Positions 13,282 through 22,544 of a stretch of DNA of 64,000 nt are shown in pieces. The stretch is from Vibrio lentus (GTDB lineage Bacteria; Pseudomonadota; Gammaproteobacteria; Enterobacterales; Vibrionaceae), in contig NZ_MCZK01000006.1 in NCBI RefSeq assembly GCF_002875945.1, forward strand, positions 1 through 64,000, read 5' to 3'. The translations under genes and the position numbers were made by a program. Position 1 is the stretch's first letter; the number at the start of each line of letters is the position of its first letter. The notes under the pieces were generated by a model. That model worked only from the letters and a program-made list of their open reading frames with translations, had not been told where the DNA came from and made no database searches.

Positions 13282-14046
13282 ATGAATATTGATTTAATAA
13301 TCGCCTTAGTCGCCGTTCTTTTGGTGTTGGTTTTAGGCTACAACATCATGCTTCAATACAAAGTTAAGGTAGAAACAGCGAAGAAACAGGAAGCTTCTCG
13401 TTATCTAACCATTATTGACGGAACTGAAGAGTTGATTGGCAATGCTCATCACATGCCTTTTAGCCAAGACCTTCTTATATGCTTAAATAACCGAATCCTT
13501 GATGCACTTGAAAACATGTATCAACTTGATCCTAAAAATAAGCAGCTTCTGCAACGAATCGAAAGCGTAAAACAGCAGATCACACAGCTAAAAGAGAACT
13601 ACCAAGGTGGTGAAAGTACTACTTTCCGTGTTCCTAGCAGTGATAAGCAAGCAATCATGATGCTTAAGTTGGTTAAACGCCTTCGCGATACGGTTCGTAA
13701 CGAACACAATAAAGGCCGCTTTGATACTCAAGCTTACGTGGTTGAAAATGCTCGCCTAGAAACGATCCAGATTCGTATCAATATTGAAAACGTGATCAAA
13801 CGTGCTAACGATTCAATTTCTCGCGGACAACCAGGTACGGCGATTCAGCTATTACGCAAAGGCATTGATGCTTTAGCGACTAAGAACGATGCGTACTCTA
13901 ATCAAGCAAAAGAAAAACTTCAGCAGATGTTGAACGATCTTGATCAGAAACGCCAAGACAAAAATGCTCAAGACTTACAGCAAATGGAATCTAAAGAGCG
14001 TGACGACGATATGGATGCCCTCTTCGGTCAGAAGAAGAAATGGTAA
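13282..14046 (+). CDS. Membrane-anchored coiled-coil protein, unknown function
   Basis: I do not recognise a characterised homologue. The 254 residues have one N-terminal membrane helix at about 4-24, with no cleavage site, followed by a cytoplasmic or periplasmic helical part rich in Lys, Gln and Glu. Two helical stretches resemble coiled coils: about 60-115 and 150-240. The protein ends in a mixed acidic/basic tail (RDDDMDALFGQKKKW), an unusually polar peptide that could be a docking motif (inference). No ribosome-binding site is evident before the ATG. A strong terminator follows. Similar Vibrio proteins are sometimes labelled DNA repair ATPase, but no Walker motif is present here. Confidence 0.7.
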   Translation: MNIDLIIALVAVLLVLVLGYNIMLQYKVKVETAKKQEASRYLTIIDGTEELIGNAHHMPFSQDLLICLNNRILDALENMYQLDPKNKQLLQRIESVKQQITQLKENYQGGESTTFRVPSSDKQAIMMLKLVKRLRDTVRNEHNKGRFDTQAYVVENARLETIQIRINIENVIKRANDSISRGQPGTAIQLLRKGIDALATKNDAYSNQAKEKLQQMLNDLDQKRQDKNAQDLQQMESKERDDDMDALFGQKKKW

Positions 14047-14064
14047 CCGTCTAACTCAAACACG

Positions 14065-14102
14065 AAAAGGCCGCCTCATTTGCATTAAATAGGCGGCCTT
14101 TT
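14065..14102 (+). terminator. Terminator after the coiled-coil membrane protein gene
   Basis: Perfect 12-bp stem AAAAGGCCGCCT (14065-14076) with 14091-14102, followed by T-rich DNA. Confidence 0.88.
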
Positions 14103-14132
14103 TTGTGCCTAGTGAATTTCCTTTCTTCGTAT

Positions 14133-14230
14133 AGGGAGATCTCATGAGCTGTGATAAAATCGCGCATTATCAACAAACTTGCCCCGACCATGTATCAAGA
14201 ATTATTAGCCCCAATCCACTCTTTTCTTAA
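14133..14230 (+). other. 28-codon ORF with strong RBS overlapping the miaE start
   Basis: AGGGAG at 14133-14138 sits 5 nt before an ATG at 14144 that opens a 28-codon ORF (MSCDKIAHYQQTC...) ending with TAA at 14228-14230. It is in a different frame from miaE and overlaps both possible miaE starts (GTG 14151, ATG 14190). It could be a leader peptide coupled to miaE translation, or the Shine-Dalgarno sequence could serve the GTG at a 12-nt distance. Coding cannot be shown from one sequence. Confidence 0.3.
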
Positions 14231-14945
14231 AGCTGAAACGCCAGATTCATGGATAGATGAAGCCAAAAAGCCTGAAAACCTTCATATCATTTTACGCGAT
14301 CACATGCTTTGTGAGCTCAAAGCCGCTCAAAGTGCTTTGTTCCTTATCCGCAAGTATGCGGTAGATAAAGAAAGCGCAAAGCAACTGAATGAGTGGATAT
14401 TGCCATACGAGCAATTTGCTTATCGTCGTATCGGAGACTTAGAGTCTCTACGTGGTAAAAGTAACGTATCTAAGCAAATCACAGCAAAAGAAGGCTGTAA
14501 TTACTGTGCTGACCTGATTGATAAAATGGTACTGCTAATTAAAGAAGAACTGCATCACTTTTATCAAGTTATGGAGTTGATGGTAAAGAAAGGCGTGACG
14601 TATCAACCGATTGAAGCGGGTCGTTATGCTAAAGGTTTAATCAAGCAAGTGAAAACTTACGAGCCAGACGCTCTGGTTGATAAGCTGATCATCGGTGCGT
14701 TTATTGAGGCTCGTTCATGTGAACGCTTTGCTAAGCTTGCTCCTTTCTTGGAAGAAGACATGGAGAAGTTTTACGTCTCCCTACTTCGCTCAGAAGCGCG
14801 TCACTATCAAGATTACCTTGAGCTAGCAGAGCAAATCGCAGGGAAAGATATCTCTGAGCGTATTGCTCACTTTGCGCAGGTAGAAGCTGACCTAATCACG
14901 TCAGAAGACAGTGACTTCAAATTCCATAGCGGCGCTCCGGTTTAA
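14190..14945 (+). CDS. miaE: tRNA 2-methylthio-N6-isopentenyladenosine-37 hydroxylase MiaE
   Basis: MiaE is a non-haem diiron monooxygenase that hydroxylates the isopentenyl group of ms2i6A37 in tRNA, producing ms2io6A. It is a helical bundle with the expected carboxylate/His ligands: CELKAAQ in an early helix, KEELHHFYQV, FIEARSCERF, and SEARHYQDY. I chose ATG 14190 (MYQELLAPI) because family members begin near this LSP/LAPI segment, giving 251 residues. A GTG at 14151 would add 13 residues. The well-spaced Shine-Dalgarno sequence instead fits an overlapping short ORF. The gene is convergent with pyrF; a palindromic terminator lies between. Confidence 0.9.
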   Translation: MYQELLAPIHSFLKAETPDSWIDEAKKPENLHIILRDHMLCELKAAQSALFLIRKYAVDKESAKQLNEWILPYEQFAYRRIGDLESLRGKSNVSKQITAKEGCNYCADLIDKMVLLIKEELHHFYQVMELMVKKGVTYQPIEAGRYAKGLIKQVKTYEPDALVDKLIIGAFIEARSCERFAKLAPFLEEDMEKFYVSLLRSEARHYQDYLELAEQIAGKDISERIAHFAQVEADLITSEDSDFKFHSGAPV

Positions 14946-15000
14946 GCTCAGAACAGAGAAGCCGAGACACTCCGAAACAATTTATATCTCGTCAATAAAT

Positions 15001-15029
15001 AAGAAGGCCAGCAAATTGCTGGCCTTCTT
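15001..15029. terminator. Terminator between miaE and pyrF
   Basis: 14-bp perfect inverted repeat (15001-15014 with 15016-15029) around one base, between convergent genes. T-tracts are weak, so this may act as a bidirectional terminator. Confidence 0.65.
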
Positions 15030-15064
15030 CATTCGTGTCGCTGTATTGCTATCTAAAAATAGAC

Positions 15065-15760
15065 TTAAACTAGCGTGCCGTTGATTTCAGCAAGTACGGC
15101 TGCAGGGTCTGTTGCTTGAGTAATTGGACGACCGATAACTAAGTAGTCTGAGCCAGCTTGAATTGCTTGAACTGGCGTCATAATACGCTTCTGGTCACCT
15201 ACGTCAGCGCCTACAGGACGAATACCAGGAGTCACAAGCTTGAACTCTTTGCCCAACTCACCTTTCAGTAATGAAGCTTCTTGAGCAGAACATACAACGC
15301 CATCTAGACCTGAGTTCTTAGTCAAAGACGCCAAGCGCATTACCTGCTCTTGTGGTTGAATGTTCAAACCAATACCCGCCAAATCAGATTGTTCCATGCT
15401 GGTTAACACGGTAACGCCGATGAGTAATGGACGGTCTTTACCGTAAGGTTCTAGAATTTCGCGTGAAGCCGTCATCATGCGTTCGCCACCGCTCGCATGT
15501 ACGTTCACCATCCACACGCCCATCTCAGCAGCAGCACGTACCGCTTTTGAACATGTGTTTGGAATATCGTGGAACTTAAGGTCTAAGAATACTGAAAAAC
15601 CACGTTTATGTAATTCACGGACAAATTCAGGGCCAAACAGGGTAAACATCTCTTTACCGACTTTTAAGCGGCAAGATGCTGGATCGATACGATCAACAAA
15701 GGCTAATGCATCCGCTTGGTTGTCATAATCCAATGCTACAATGATTTTTTGGTCGTTCAT
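15065..15760 (-). CDS. pyrF: Orotidine 5'-phosphate decarboxylase
   Basis: PyrF performs the last step of UMP synthesis, decarboxylating OMP without a cofactor. The 231 residues match the family. The catalytic Asp-Lys array is visible: D11 in ALDYDN, K33 in LKVGK, and [10 protein letters not shown] at 60-69. The phosphate-binding end [22 protein letters not shown] and [11 protein letters not shown] are also present. It is encoded downstream of lapB on the same strand, as in E. coli lapA-lapB-pyrF, but here a 123-bp gap with a possible terminator separates it from lapB. Confidence 0.98.
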   Translation of the reverse strand: MNDQKIIVALDYDNQADALAFVDRIDPASCRLKVGKEMFTLFGPEFVRELHKRGFSVFLDLKFHDIPNTCSKAVRAAAEMGVWMVNVHASGGERMMTASREILEPYGKDRPLLIGVTVLTSMEQSDLAGIGLNIQPQEQVMRLASLTKNSGLDGVVCSAQEASLLKGELGKEFKLVTPGIRPVGADVGDQKRIMTPVQAIQAGSDYLVIGRPITQATDPAAVLAEINGTLV

Positions 15761-15833
15761 TTCATCTCCTAACGCAGTTAACTTTCTTTAAATAATCACT
15801 ACAAGTAATAGCGACAAATAACAGTCATAAAAA

Positions 15834-15851
15834 TGCAGCCCGAAAGCTGCA
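15834..15851 (-). terminator. Possible lapB terminator or attenuator
   Basis: On the minus strand, a 6-bp stem TGCAGC/GCTGCA with a 6-nt loop is followed by T5. It is weak and may allow read-through into pyrF. Confidence 0.45.
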
Positions 15852-15883
15852 ATTATTAATTTGGTCTAACAATGACCACAAAT

Positions 15884-17062
15884 CTATTCACCATCTAGCC
15901 CACGAATAGGCTTGATCGTCCCCCACCCCTTACATGAAGGGCAGTGCCAATACATCGAGTGTGTCGCGAAGCCACACTGACGACAGCGGTAATGAGGTTT
16001 AACTTTAAGTTGTTCACCAACCATAGACTGAAGAGTCGTCAGACTGTCTTTCGCACGACCTTCTTCTGCTTCAGCAAGATGGTAATCGATTAATCGATAG
16101 AAGCCTTTCATGGTTGGGTTTTTAACCAGTTGCTTGGTCAACAGCTCTTGAGCTGAGCCAACATCTTCATGATGGGCAACCAACTGAGCAAGCATCAATT
16201 CAGCCGAAACACCGGCTTTCTTTTGAATACAGGCTTTTAGGAATTCAACAAGTTCAGCCTCTTGGCCAAGCTTGTGGTAACACTCAGCAAGGGTTGGAAG
16301 CACCTCGCTGATAAAATCGATATCTTGTTCAAGCACGGACTCAAGACAGGTAATCGTCTTCTGGTAATCTTCATTCGCTAAATGGAACTTACCTAAAGCA
16401 ATACTAGCTCGAACACACTTAGGGTCTTCAGATAGCGCTTTTTTAAAATGCTGAAGTGCCTTAGAACGATTACCCTCAGCTTGCTCTTGCATTGCAAGCT
16501 CACACCAAAAGTGCGCAACAGTTGCACGCATCTTTCTTTTTTTCTTACCAAGCTTAACGAGAATATTGCCGTAATGAATCGCCTTGTTCCACTCTCGAGT
16601 TTGCTGATAAATAGCGACCAACTGTTGCAAAGCACCCTCTTTATGATCAGGTTCTTCTACAAGCTGTTCAAAGATTTTTTCAGCGCGATCGAGGAAGCCA
16701 GAGACCATATAGTCTTTTGCGAGTTGTTGCAGTGCGAGGTTTTTTTGATCGAGAGTTAGCCCCGAACGAGAGATAAGGTTTTGGTGAATTCGAATAGCTC
16801 TATCTACCTCGCCTCTTGAGCGAAATAGATTACCCAAGGCCAAGTGAGTATCAATGGTTTCATTGTCTACTTGAAGCAGTTCGATAAAGTGATCGACCGC
16901 TTTGTCAGATTGGTCCGACAACAATAGGTTCAAACCCGTCACATACTGGCGGGAGATCTGGTGTGATTGCTTTTGTTTTTCTTGCTGAGCATTACGATTA
17001 CCCATATACCAGCCGTAAGCGGCTGCAATAGGTAAAAGTAAGAACAGTAACTCTAACATCAA
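15884..17062 (-). CDS. lapB: Lipopolysaccharide assembly protein LapB (YciM)
   Basis: LapB is an inner-membrane adaptor that stimulates FtsH proteolysis of LpxC and so limits lipid A synthesis. It also organises LPS assembly enzymes. The 392 residues contain an N-terminal membrane helix (about 2-20), a long TPR array (about 40-340), and a C-terminal rubredoxin-like zinc knuckle with CRQC (360-363) and CPSC (374-377). It starts 9 bp after lapA, so the two are one operon. The same window carries lpxK, msbA and kdsB, whose products act in the pathway that LapB restrains. Confidence 0.96.
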   Translation of the reverse strand: MMLELLFLLLPIAAAYGWYMGNRNAQQEKQKQSHQISRQYVTGLNLLLSDQSDKAVDHFIELLQVDNETIDTHLALGNLFRSRGEVDRAIRIHQNLISRSGLTLDQKNLALQQLAKDYMVSGFLDRAEKIFEQLVEEPDHKEGALQQLVAIYQQTREWNKAIHYGNILVKLGKKKRKMRATVAHFWCELAMQEQAEGNRSKALQHFKKALSEDPKCVRASIALGKFHLANEDYQKTITCLESVLEQDIDFISEVLPTLAECYHKLGQEAELVEFLKACIQKKAGVSAELMLAQLVAHHEDVGSAQELLTKQLVKNPTMKGFYRLIDYHLAEAEEGRAKDSLTTLQSMVGEQLKVKPHYRCRQCGFATHSMYWHCPSCKGWGTIKPIRGLDGE

Positions 17063-17071
17063 ATATAGCCT

Positions 17072-17344
17072 TTAAGCTTTAGTAGCAGCAGCTACCTGCT
17101 TTGATTGCTTATTGAGTTGTTTTTTCAAGCGATGAATTTTCAGCTGAGATCGCATGTGCATATTACCAAAGACCAACCAAGCAAGGCCAAAGCCTGAAAC
17201 GAAGACAACACCTAATAAGCTTGATAAGTGGAAGTCACCTTGTGCTAGTAGGTAATTGAAGTTCACAGTGGTTTGGTTCTGAGAGCCTAAAGCCAGTGCA
17301 ATTAGGAAAAGTGCGATAACGGCGACTATTTTTATAATTTTCAT
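17072..17344 (-). CDS. lapA: Lipopolysaccharide assembly protein LapA (YciS)
   Basis: This small inner-membrane partner of LapB has 90 residues and two hydrophobic segments (about 4-21 and 42-64) followed by a basic cytoplasmic coiled tail rich in Lys and Gln. The 9-bp spacing from lapB and the conserved pairing identify it more than its sequence, which is short. An ihfB terminator lies upstream, so lapAB has a promoter in the 129-bp gap after ihfB. Confidence 0.93.
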   Translation of the reverse strand: MKIIKIVAVIALFLIALALGSQNQTTVNFNYLLAQGDFHLSSLLGVVFVSGFGLAWLVFGNMHMRSQLKIHRLKKQLNKQSKQVAAATKA

Positions 17345-17422
17345 AGTTCATCACTCATTGGTTGGTTAGCTGTACGATTATGCAGGAAAATTACTAATCA
17401 GACCACCATATTATGGTCATAA

Positions 17423-17454
17423 AAAAGCGGCATACATTATAGTATGCCGCTTTT
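17423..17454 (-). terminator. ihfB terminator
   Basis: Perfect 13-bp stem (17423-17435 with 17442-17454) with a 6-nt loop; a U-tract follows on the minus strand. Confidence 0.85.
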
Positions 17455-17473
17455 CTTAATTCCGATAAGTAGA

Positions 17474-17758
17474 CTACAATCCTGAATTTACTCGTTCACG
17501 TAGCTCTTTACCTGGTTTAAAGTGAGGAACGTATTTACCTTCCAACTCTACCTTGTCGCCAGTCTTTGGATTACGTCCAACACGAGGCTCACGGTAGTGA
17601 AGAGAGAAGCTACCAAAACCGCGAATTTCGATTCGGTCACCACTTTCTAGTGTTGAAGCCATATGCTCTAAAATGTCTTTTACAGCGTCTTCAATTTCTT
17701 TTGCAGAAAGGTGCGTTTGCTCAGCGCACAGTCTTTCAATCAATTCAGACTTAGTCAT
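17474..17758 (-). CDS. ihfB: Integration host factor beta subunit
   Basis: IhfB pairs with IhfA to bend DNA at specific sites in replication, recombination and sigma-54 transcription. The 94 residues cover the whole DNABII fold: [20 protein letters not shown], the [21 protein letters not shown] arm with the intercalating proline, and [14 protein letters not shown]. It lies downstream of rpsA as in other gammaproteobacteria. A terminator follows rpsA, so ihfB probably also has its own promoter in the 121-bp gap. Confidence 0.98.
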   Translation of the reverse strand: MTKSELIERLCAEQTHLSAKEIEDAVKDILEHMASTLESGDRIEIRGFGSFSLHYREPRVGRNPKTGDKVELEGKYVPHFKPGKELRERVNSGL

Positions 17759-17820
17759 AGTTACCCTCGTTGGTTTTCTTTTTAGAAATTATAGACCTAT
17801 CGGAAAAATAAGCAAAAAAA

Positions 17821-17840
17821 AAGGAGCCTTACGGCTCCTT
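17821..17840 (-). terminator. rpsA terminator
   Basis: 8-bp perfect stem AAGGAGCC/GGCTCCTT with a TTAC loop. On the minus strand it is followed by an uninterrupted T-run of nine. Confidence 0.88.
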
Positions 17841-17879
17841 TCTTGGCTAGATAGCTATAATTCTCTTAACGAGAAGCTA

Positions 17880-19550
17880 TTATTCGCCTTTAGCAGCTTT
17901 GAATGCGTCTGCCATTGCGTTACCGAACGCGCCTTCATCAGACTTGTTCAGTGAAGCCATTGCTTCTTGCTCATCAGCTTCATCTTTAGCTTTGATAGAT
18001 AGGTTGATTACGCGGTTCTTACGGTCTACACCAGTGAACTTCGCTTCAACGCTGTCGCCAACGCTTAGGATTAGAGATGCATCTTCGATACGGTCACGAG
18101 AAACTTCAGAAGCACGTAGGTAGCCTTCAACGCCTTCGATTAGCTCGATAGTAGCGCCTTTAGCGTCAACTGCAGTTACAGTACCGTTTACAAGAACACC
18201 TTTCTTGTTGTCAGCAACGTATGCGTTGAACGGGTCGTTTTCCATTTGCTTAACGCCAAGAGAAATACGCTCACGCTCTGCATCTACTGCTAGAACAACA
18301 GCAGAGATTTCGTCGCCTTTCTTGTATTCACGTACAGCTTCTTCGCCGGCAGCGTTCCAAGAAATGTCAGATAGGTGTACAAGACCGTCGATACCGCCTT
18401 CTAGACCGATGAAGATACCAAAGTCAGTGATAGACTTGATCTTACCAGTAACTTTGTCACCCTTAGCTTGCATTTCTGCAAATGACTGCCATGGGTTAGC
18501 TTTACACTGTTTCAGACCTAGAGAGATACGACGACGTTCTTCGTCGATATCAAGAACCATAACCTCAACTTCGTCGCCAACATTAACAACTTTAGAAGGG
18601 TGGATGTTCTTGTTAGTCCAATCCATTTCAGAAACGTGTACTAGACCTTCAACGCCTTCTTCGATTTCAACGAAGCAGCCGTAGTCAGTTAGGTTCGTAA
18701 CACGACCAGAAAGTTTGTGACCTTCTGGGTAACGCTTAGCGATTGCTACCCATGGATCTTCGCCAAGTTGCTTAAGACCTAGTGAAACACGAGTGCGCTC
18801 ACGATCGAACTTAAGAACTTTAACTAGGATTTCGTCACCAACGTTAACGATCTCTGATGGGTGCTTAACACGCTTCCAAGCCATATCAGTGATATGTAGA
18901 AGACCGTCAACACCGCCAAGATCAACGAATGCACCGTAGTCAGTAAGGTTCTTAACGATACCTTTAACTTCAGTACCTTCTTGTAGAGTTTCAAGAAGTT
19001 CGTCACGCTCAACACTGTTTTCAGATTCGATAACAGCACGACGAGAAACAACAACGTTGTTACGCTTCTGGTCTAGCTTGATTACTTTGAACTCTAGCTC
19101 TTTGTTTTCTAGGTGAGCAGTGTCACGGATAGGACGTACGTCTACTAGAGAACCTGGAAGGAAAGCACGGATACCGTTAAGTTCAACAGTGAAACCGCCT
19201 TTAACTTTACCGTTGATGATACCAACAACAGTTTCAGCTTCTTCACAAGCTTTCTCAAGTACGATCCAAGCTTCGTGACGCTTAGCTTTCTCACGAGAAA
19301 GTTGAGTCTCACCGAAACCATCTTCAACAGCGTCTAGAGCTACGTCTACTTCAGCACCAACTTCAACTTCAAGTTCGCCAGCAGCGTTCTTGAATTGTTC
19401 AGCAGGGATAGCAGATTCAGACTTAAGACCAGCATCTACAAGAACGAAACCGTTCTCGATAGCTACTACAGTACCTTTAACGATGCTGCCTTGTTGGAAT
19501 TCAGTTTCAGATAGAAACTCTTCAAAGAGTTGAGCAAAAGATTCAGTCAT
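17880..19550 (-). CDS. rpsA: 30S ribosomal protein S1
   Basis: S1 delivers structured or weakly ribosome-bound mRNAs to the 30S subunit and regulates its own translation. The 556 residues contain six S1 OB-fold repeats, recognisable by repeated GxVxxxxxxGxFVxLxxxxGLxHxSxx patterns (for example [22 protein letters not shown] and [23 protein letters not shown]). Codon use is strongly biased, as in highly expressed genes. The start ATG at 19550 has no canonical Shine-Dalgarno sequence, only GAAG at 19559-19562 (read on the minus strand), as described for enterobacterial rpsA. It follows cmk by 106 bp. Confidence 0.98.
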   Translation of the reverse strand: MTESFAQLFEEFLSETEFQQGSIVKGTVVAIENGFVLVDAGLKSESAIPAEQFKNAAGELEVEVGAEVDVALDAVEDGFGETQLSREKAKRHEAWIVLEKACEEAETVVGIINGKVKGGFTVELNGIRAFLPGSLVDVRPIRDTAHLENKELEFKVIKLDQKRNNVVVSRRAVIESENSVERDELLETLQEGTEVKGIVKNLTDYGAFVDLGGVDGLLHITDMAWKRVKHPSEIVNVGDEILVKVLKFDRERTRVSLGLKQLGEDPWVAIAKRYPEGHKLSGRVTNLTDYGCFVEIEEGVEGLVHVSEMDWTNKNIHPSKVVNVGDEVEVMVLDIDEERRRISLGLKQCKANPWQSFAEMQAKGDKVTGKIKSITDFGIFIGLEGGIDGLVHLSDISWNAAGEEAVREYKKGDEISAVVLAVDAERERISLGVKQMENDPFNAYVADNKKGVLVNGTVTAVDAKGATIELIEGVEGYLRASEVSRDRIEDASLILSVGDSVEAKFTGVDRKNRVINLSIKAKDEADEQEAMASLNKSDEGAFGNAMADAFKAAKGE

Positions 19551-19656
19551 TATTTAATCTTCAATAATTAAACGTCCATGGGTATCCTACCGCATGGGGT
19601 TGATAAATTCGCCGGTCATCATCCTTGCGACCAACGTTCGTACTAGCTCGGCGAAA
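19551..19656 (-). promoter_or_regulatory. Structured rpsA 5' leader without a Shine-Dalgarno sequence
   Basis: The 106-nt leader can form a hairpin at 19576-19597 (CCATG/CATGG ends, one bulge) and a second stem pairing 19606-19614 with 19649-19658, overlapping the cmk stop codon. Only GAAG precedes the ATG. A multi-hairpin, SD-less rpsA leader used for S1 autoregulation is established for gammaproteobacteria; the match here is by eye. Confidence 0.55.
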
Positions 19657-20337
19657 TTACCCAGCCAGTTTCGATTCAATATAGTGTAGTGCTTTTTCTA
19701 CTACTTGTTCGATGTTCATCGAGGTAGAATCAAGCACAAGCGCATCCTCAGCTGGGCGTAATGGCGCAACTGGGCGATTACGATCTCGATCGTCTCGCTC
19801 TTGGATCTCGCTCAAAAGGTCGTCAAATTTAACATCTAACCCCTTCTCTTGCAACTGTTTAAGGCGGCGGTTCGCACGCTCTTCAGCACTTGCATCTAAA
19901 AATATTTTCGCTTCAGCTTCAACAAATACAACGGTTCCCATGTCACGACCGTCTGCAACTAAACCAGGAGCAGCGCTAAAAGCACGCTGGCGACGCAGTA
20001 GTGCTTCACGAACACGAGGAAGAGCCGCTACTTTTGAAGCAGCCATGCCAGTTTCTTCTTTACGAAGTTCACCAGACACATCTTCACCTTCCAAGATAAC
20101 CTTAACCAAGTCACCTTCAGCAATAAACTGTACATCGAGGTGAGTAGCAAGCGGTACCAAAGCATCTTCCGATTCAGTATCTACACCGTGGTGAATTGCC
20201 GCTAAAGCCAGTACGCGATAGATCGCACCTGAGTCTAGAAGATGAAAACCTAGCTTGTCTGCTAGTAACATACACAGGGTACCTTTACCTGCACCACTTG
20301 GTCCATCAACCGTAATCACTGGGCTTTGAGAAGGCAT
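19657..20337 (-). CDS. cmk: Cytidylate kinase
   Basis: Cmk phosphorylates CMP and dCMP to the diphosphates and recycles CMP released by lipid and LPS synthesis. The 226 residues show the P-loop [11 protein letters not shown] (about 12-22), the CMP-binding [11 protein letters not shown] segment, and the LID region [11 protein letters not shown]. Pairing with rpsA downstream is conserved. The gap to kdsB upstream includes a terminator, so cmk has its own promoter between 20338 and 20540. Confidence 0.98.
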   Translation of the reverse strand: MPSQSPVITVDGPSGAGKGTLCMLLADKLGFHLLDSGAIYRVLALAAIHHGVDTESEDALVPLATHLDVQFIAEGDLVKVILEGEDVSGELRKEETGMAASKVAALPRVREALLRRQRAFSAAPGLVADGRDMGTVVFVEAEAKIFLDASAEERANRRLKQLQEKGLDVKFDDLLSEIQERDDRDRNRPVAPLRPAEDALVLDSTSMNIEQVVEKALHYIESKLAG

Positions 20338-20543
20338 CTTTTACTCCACGTTTTGTCGTAAGTTGTATTCTGTACTAGCAGATCGCCACTACTTTATAGG
20401 CGGCATATTATAAAGAAAAATTGAAAGTCGAGCGAGGTAATTCTCAGATAATTCAGAGTTGATGATGCATAAACGAATGCAACCGACTCAATATCCCCTA
20501 GCTTAGTTCAATAAAACACACATACACGTTCTGTAGACGTAAA

Positions 20544-20568
20544 AAAGCCCCGCAATAAGCGAGGCTTT
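20544..20568 (-). terminator. Terminator of the comEC-msbA-lpxK-ycaR-kdsB operon
   Basis: 10-bp stem with one mismatch (20544-20553 with 20559-20568). On the minus strand it ends GGGGCTTTTTT, downstream of kdsB. Confidence 0.82.
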
Positions 20569-20615
20569 GTGATTTTGCATTTTTGTAGAGCAAAGAAGTA
20601 GTCGCTCAAAGAAGC

Positions 20616-21362
20616 TTAACCAATAATAGCGCGAACCGCTTCTAAGTCTTCTGGCGTATCAACACCCGCAGCCGGTGCTTCAGCCGCAACGTCCACATGG
20701 ATTTTCTCTCCGTACCACAGCACTCGTAGTTGCTCTAGGCACTCAATACGCTCAAGGGAACTTGGTTCCCAATTGATATACGTATTGATGAAACCCGCTC
20801 GGTAAGCGTAGATACCAATATGACGCAGCAAAGGTGATTCCGCGGCCGTACCATTATTCGCGTAAGCATCGCGATCCCAAGGAATCGTTGCTCGGCTAAA
20901 ATACAGTGCGTATCCGTCTTTATCCGTTACGACTTTCACAGCATTAGGATTAAACACTTCATCAGCGTGAGTAATTTCTACACCTAGCGTTGCCATGGGT
21001 GCTGTGCTATTCGCCAGGTTATTTGCAACCTGATTAATAATTGCAGGTGGGATAAGAGGCTCATCACCTTGAACATTCACGATAATATGGTCATCGGGAA
21101 TGTTCATCACCTCAACCACTTCAGCTAAACGCTCTGTACCTGATTCGTGATTCGGAGATGTCATACAAACGGTCGCACCAAATGCTTTAGCCGCTTTCTC
21201 AACTCGAGCGTCATCTGTGGCGATAATAACGTTATCAGCACCCGCCTTCATTGACTGTTCGTAAACCCATTGGATCATCGGCTTTCCACCAATATCAGCC
21301 AATGGTTTTCCTGGCAAACGGCTCGATTGATATCTTGCCGGAATGACAACCGTAAACGACAT
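20616..21362 (-). CDS. kdsB: 3-deoxy-manno-octulosonate cytidylyltransferase
   Basis: KdsB activates Kdo as CMP-Kdo for transfer onto lipid A by WaaA. The 248 residues begin [31 protein letters not shown], the nucleotide-binding signature, and contain [15 protein letters not shown] and RATIPWDRD. Its ATG overlaps the ycaR stop codon by one base (TAATG), so the two are translationally coupled at the end of the msbA-lpxK operon. Confidence 0.98.
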   Translation of the reverse strand: MSFTVVIPARYQSSRLPGKPLADIGGKPMIQWVYEQSMKAGADNVIIATDDARVEKAAKAFGATVCMTSPNHESGTERLAEVVEVMNIPDDHIIVNVQGDEPLIPPAIINQVANNLANSTAPMATLGVEITHADEVFNPNAVKVVTDKDGYALYFSRATIPWDRDAYANNGTAAESPLLRHIGIYAYRAGFINTYINWEPSSLERIECLEQLRVLWYGEKIHVDVAAEAPAAGVDTPEDLEAVRAIIG

Positions 21363-21541
21363 TATTTACCCTCATCCATTGAAACGGTACGAGCTTCAGG
21401 CTCTAGAAGAACAGGGATACCCTCTTTGATTGGGTAAGCTAGGCGGTCAATTTTACAAACAAGCTCTTGCTTATCCTTGTCAAAAGTTAGTTTACCTTTA
21501 CATACAGGGCAAGCAACGATCTCAAGCAGACGGTGATCCAT
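21362..21541 (-). CDS. ycaR: Trm112/YcaR-family small protein
   Basis: This is a 59-residue protein below usual ORF cut-offs. It reads [18 protein letters not shown], then a strand ending LVCK, then [13 protein letters not shown]. This is the Trm112p/YcaR pattern with a CPVC zinc knuckle at residues 11-14 and Cys29. It overlaps lpxK by 20 bp and kdsB by 1 bp, exactly as E. coli ycaR sits between lpxK and kdsB. In eukaryotes and archaea Trm112 is an activator of methyltransferases; the bacterial role in this operon is not established. The length, context and motif make the gene secure, the function unknown. Confidence 0.95.
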   Translation of the reverse strand: MDHRLLEIVACPVCKGKLTFDKDKQELVCKIDRLAYPIKEGIPVLLEPEARTVSMDEGK

Positions 21542-22529
21542 AGTATTCCATAACCTCTTTTATTCTTTTTAAAATTTGCTGTTGCGAATCTTCATCAAAC
21601 TGTGCAGAAACTGGAAGATACCACCAATTTTCTTGCGCATAGTCTTCGCATTTAACAGCGTCTTTTTCTGTCATAATCATGTTCATACCTTTTTTTGCTA
21701 AGGCATGAAGTTCATCTTTATCAAAATCTTGATGGTCTGCGAAACCCTGTGTGAAAACCACATCACCATCAAGATCTTCTAATGTTTTAAAAAAGCGCGG
21801 TGGATGACCAATACCAGCAAAAGCCACCAGCTTTTGCAGTTTTTCTACTGGTACTTTCTGACCCGTCTTAAGATTAACGGCTTGGCTTGGTAGCAAAGAC
21901 ATTGAGAACTCGCGCCCTTGGGCTTTACCACCATTGTTAACCAAAAAATCCACGGTATCTAAGCGTGATACAGGCTCTCTTAATGGCCCTAAAGGAATGA
22001 GACATTCACTACCAAAACGTCTCGAACCATCGATAACCGCAAATTCAATATCGCGTTCAAGGGCATAATGCTGAAGGCCGTCATCAGTGATAATGACATT
22101 AACACCTTCGTTCAGCAAAGCCTTCACTGCATTGGCACGGATAGGGTCAACCGCGACTGGCGCCCCTGTTCGCTTTCGAATCAACCGAGGTTCATCACCC
22201 GAATATTCAGCAGGCGTGTTCTCGTCCAACACTAATGGATAACTAGGGGCTTTCGCGCCATACCCTCGAGAAACCACACCAGGTTTGAAACCATTGGCTT
22301 GGAGCATTTCAACTAACCAGATAACCACCGGAGTTTTACCATTGCCACCCGCGGTAATATTACCGACAACGATAACTGGCAAAGGTGGGCGATAGGTTTC
22401 TTTCTTCCCAGAAAGATACGCTTCGCGACGTTGACTGCTGATCATTTTGAACAGCAGACTCAACGGCCACAGAAGTGGCCAAAGTAGATATTTCAACGGA
22501 TGATTGTTAAACCAAATCTTTTCGATCAC
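21522..22529 (-). CDS. lpxK: Tetraacyldisaccharide 4'-kinase
   Basis: LpxK phosphorylates the 4' position of the lipid A disaccharide at the inner membrane. The 335 residues carry a hydrophobic N-terminal anchor (about 10-30), the P-loop [11 protein letters not shown] (56-66), and the conserved SRGYG and [12 protein letters not shown] segments, which include the catalytic acid. It lies 15 bp after msbA and overlaps ycaR, in the conserved msbA-lpxK-ycaR-kdsB operon. Confidence 0.98.
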   Translation of the reverse strand: MIEKIWFNNHPLKYLLWPLLWPLSLLFKMISSQRREAYLSGKKETYRPPLPVIVVGNITAGGNGKTPVVIWLVEMLQANGFKPGVVSRGYGAKAPSYPLVLDENTPAEYSGDEPRLIRKRTGAPVAVDPIRANAVKALLNEGVNVIITDDGLQHYALERDIEFAVIDGSRRFGSECLIPLGPLREPVSRLDTVDFLVNNGGKAQGREFSMSLLPSQAVNLKTGQKVPVEKLQKLVAFAGIGHPPRFFKTLEDLDGDVVFTQGFADHQDFDKDELHALAKKGMNMIMTEKDAVKCEDYAQENWWYLPVSAQFDEDSQQQILKRIKEVMEYYGSPSA

Positions 22530-22544
22530 AACAACGACCTAATC

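Noticed and set aside
18205-18684. 159-residue plus-strand ORF opposite rpsA
   Set aside because: Antisense shadow produced by the strong codon bias of rpsA.
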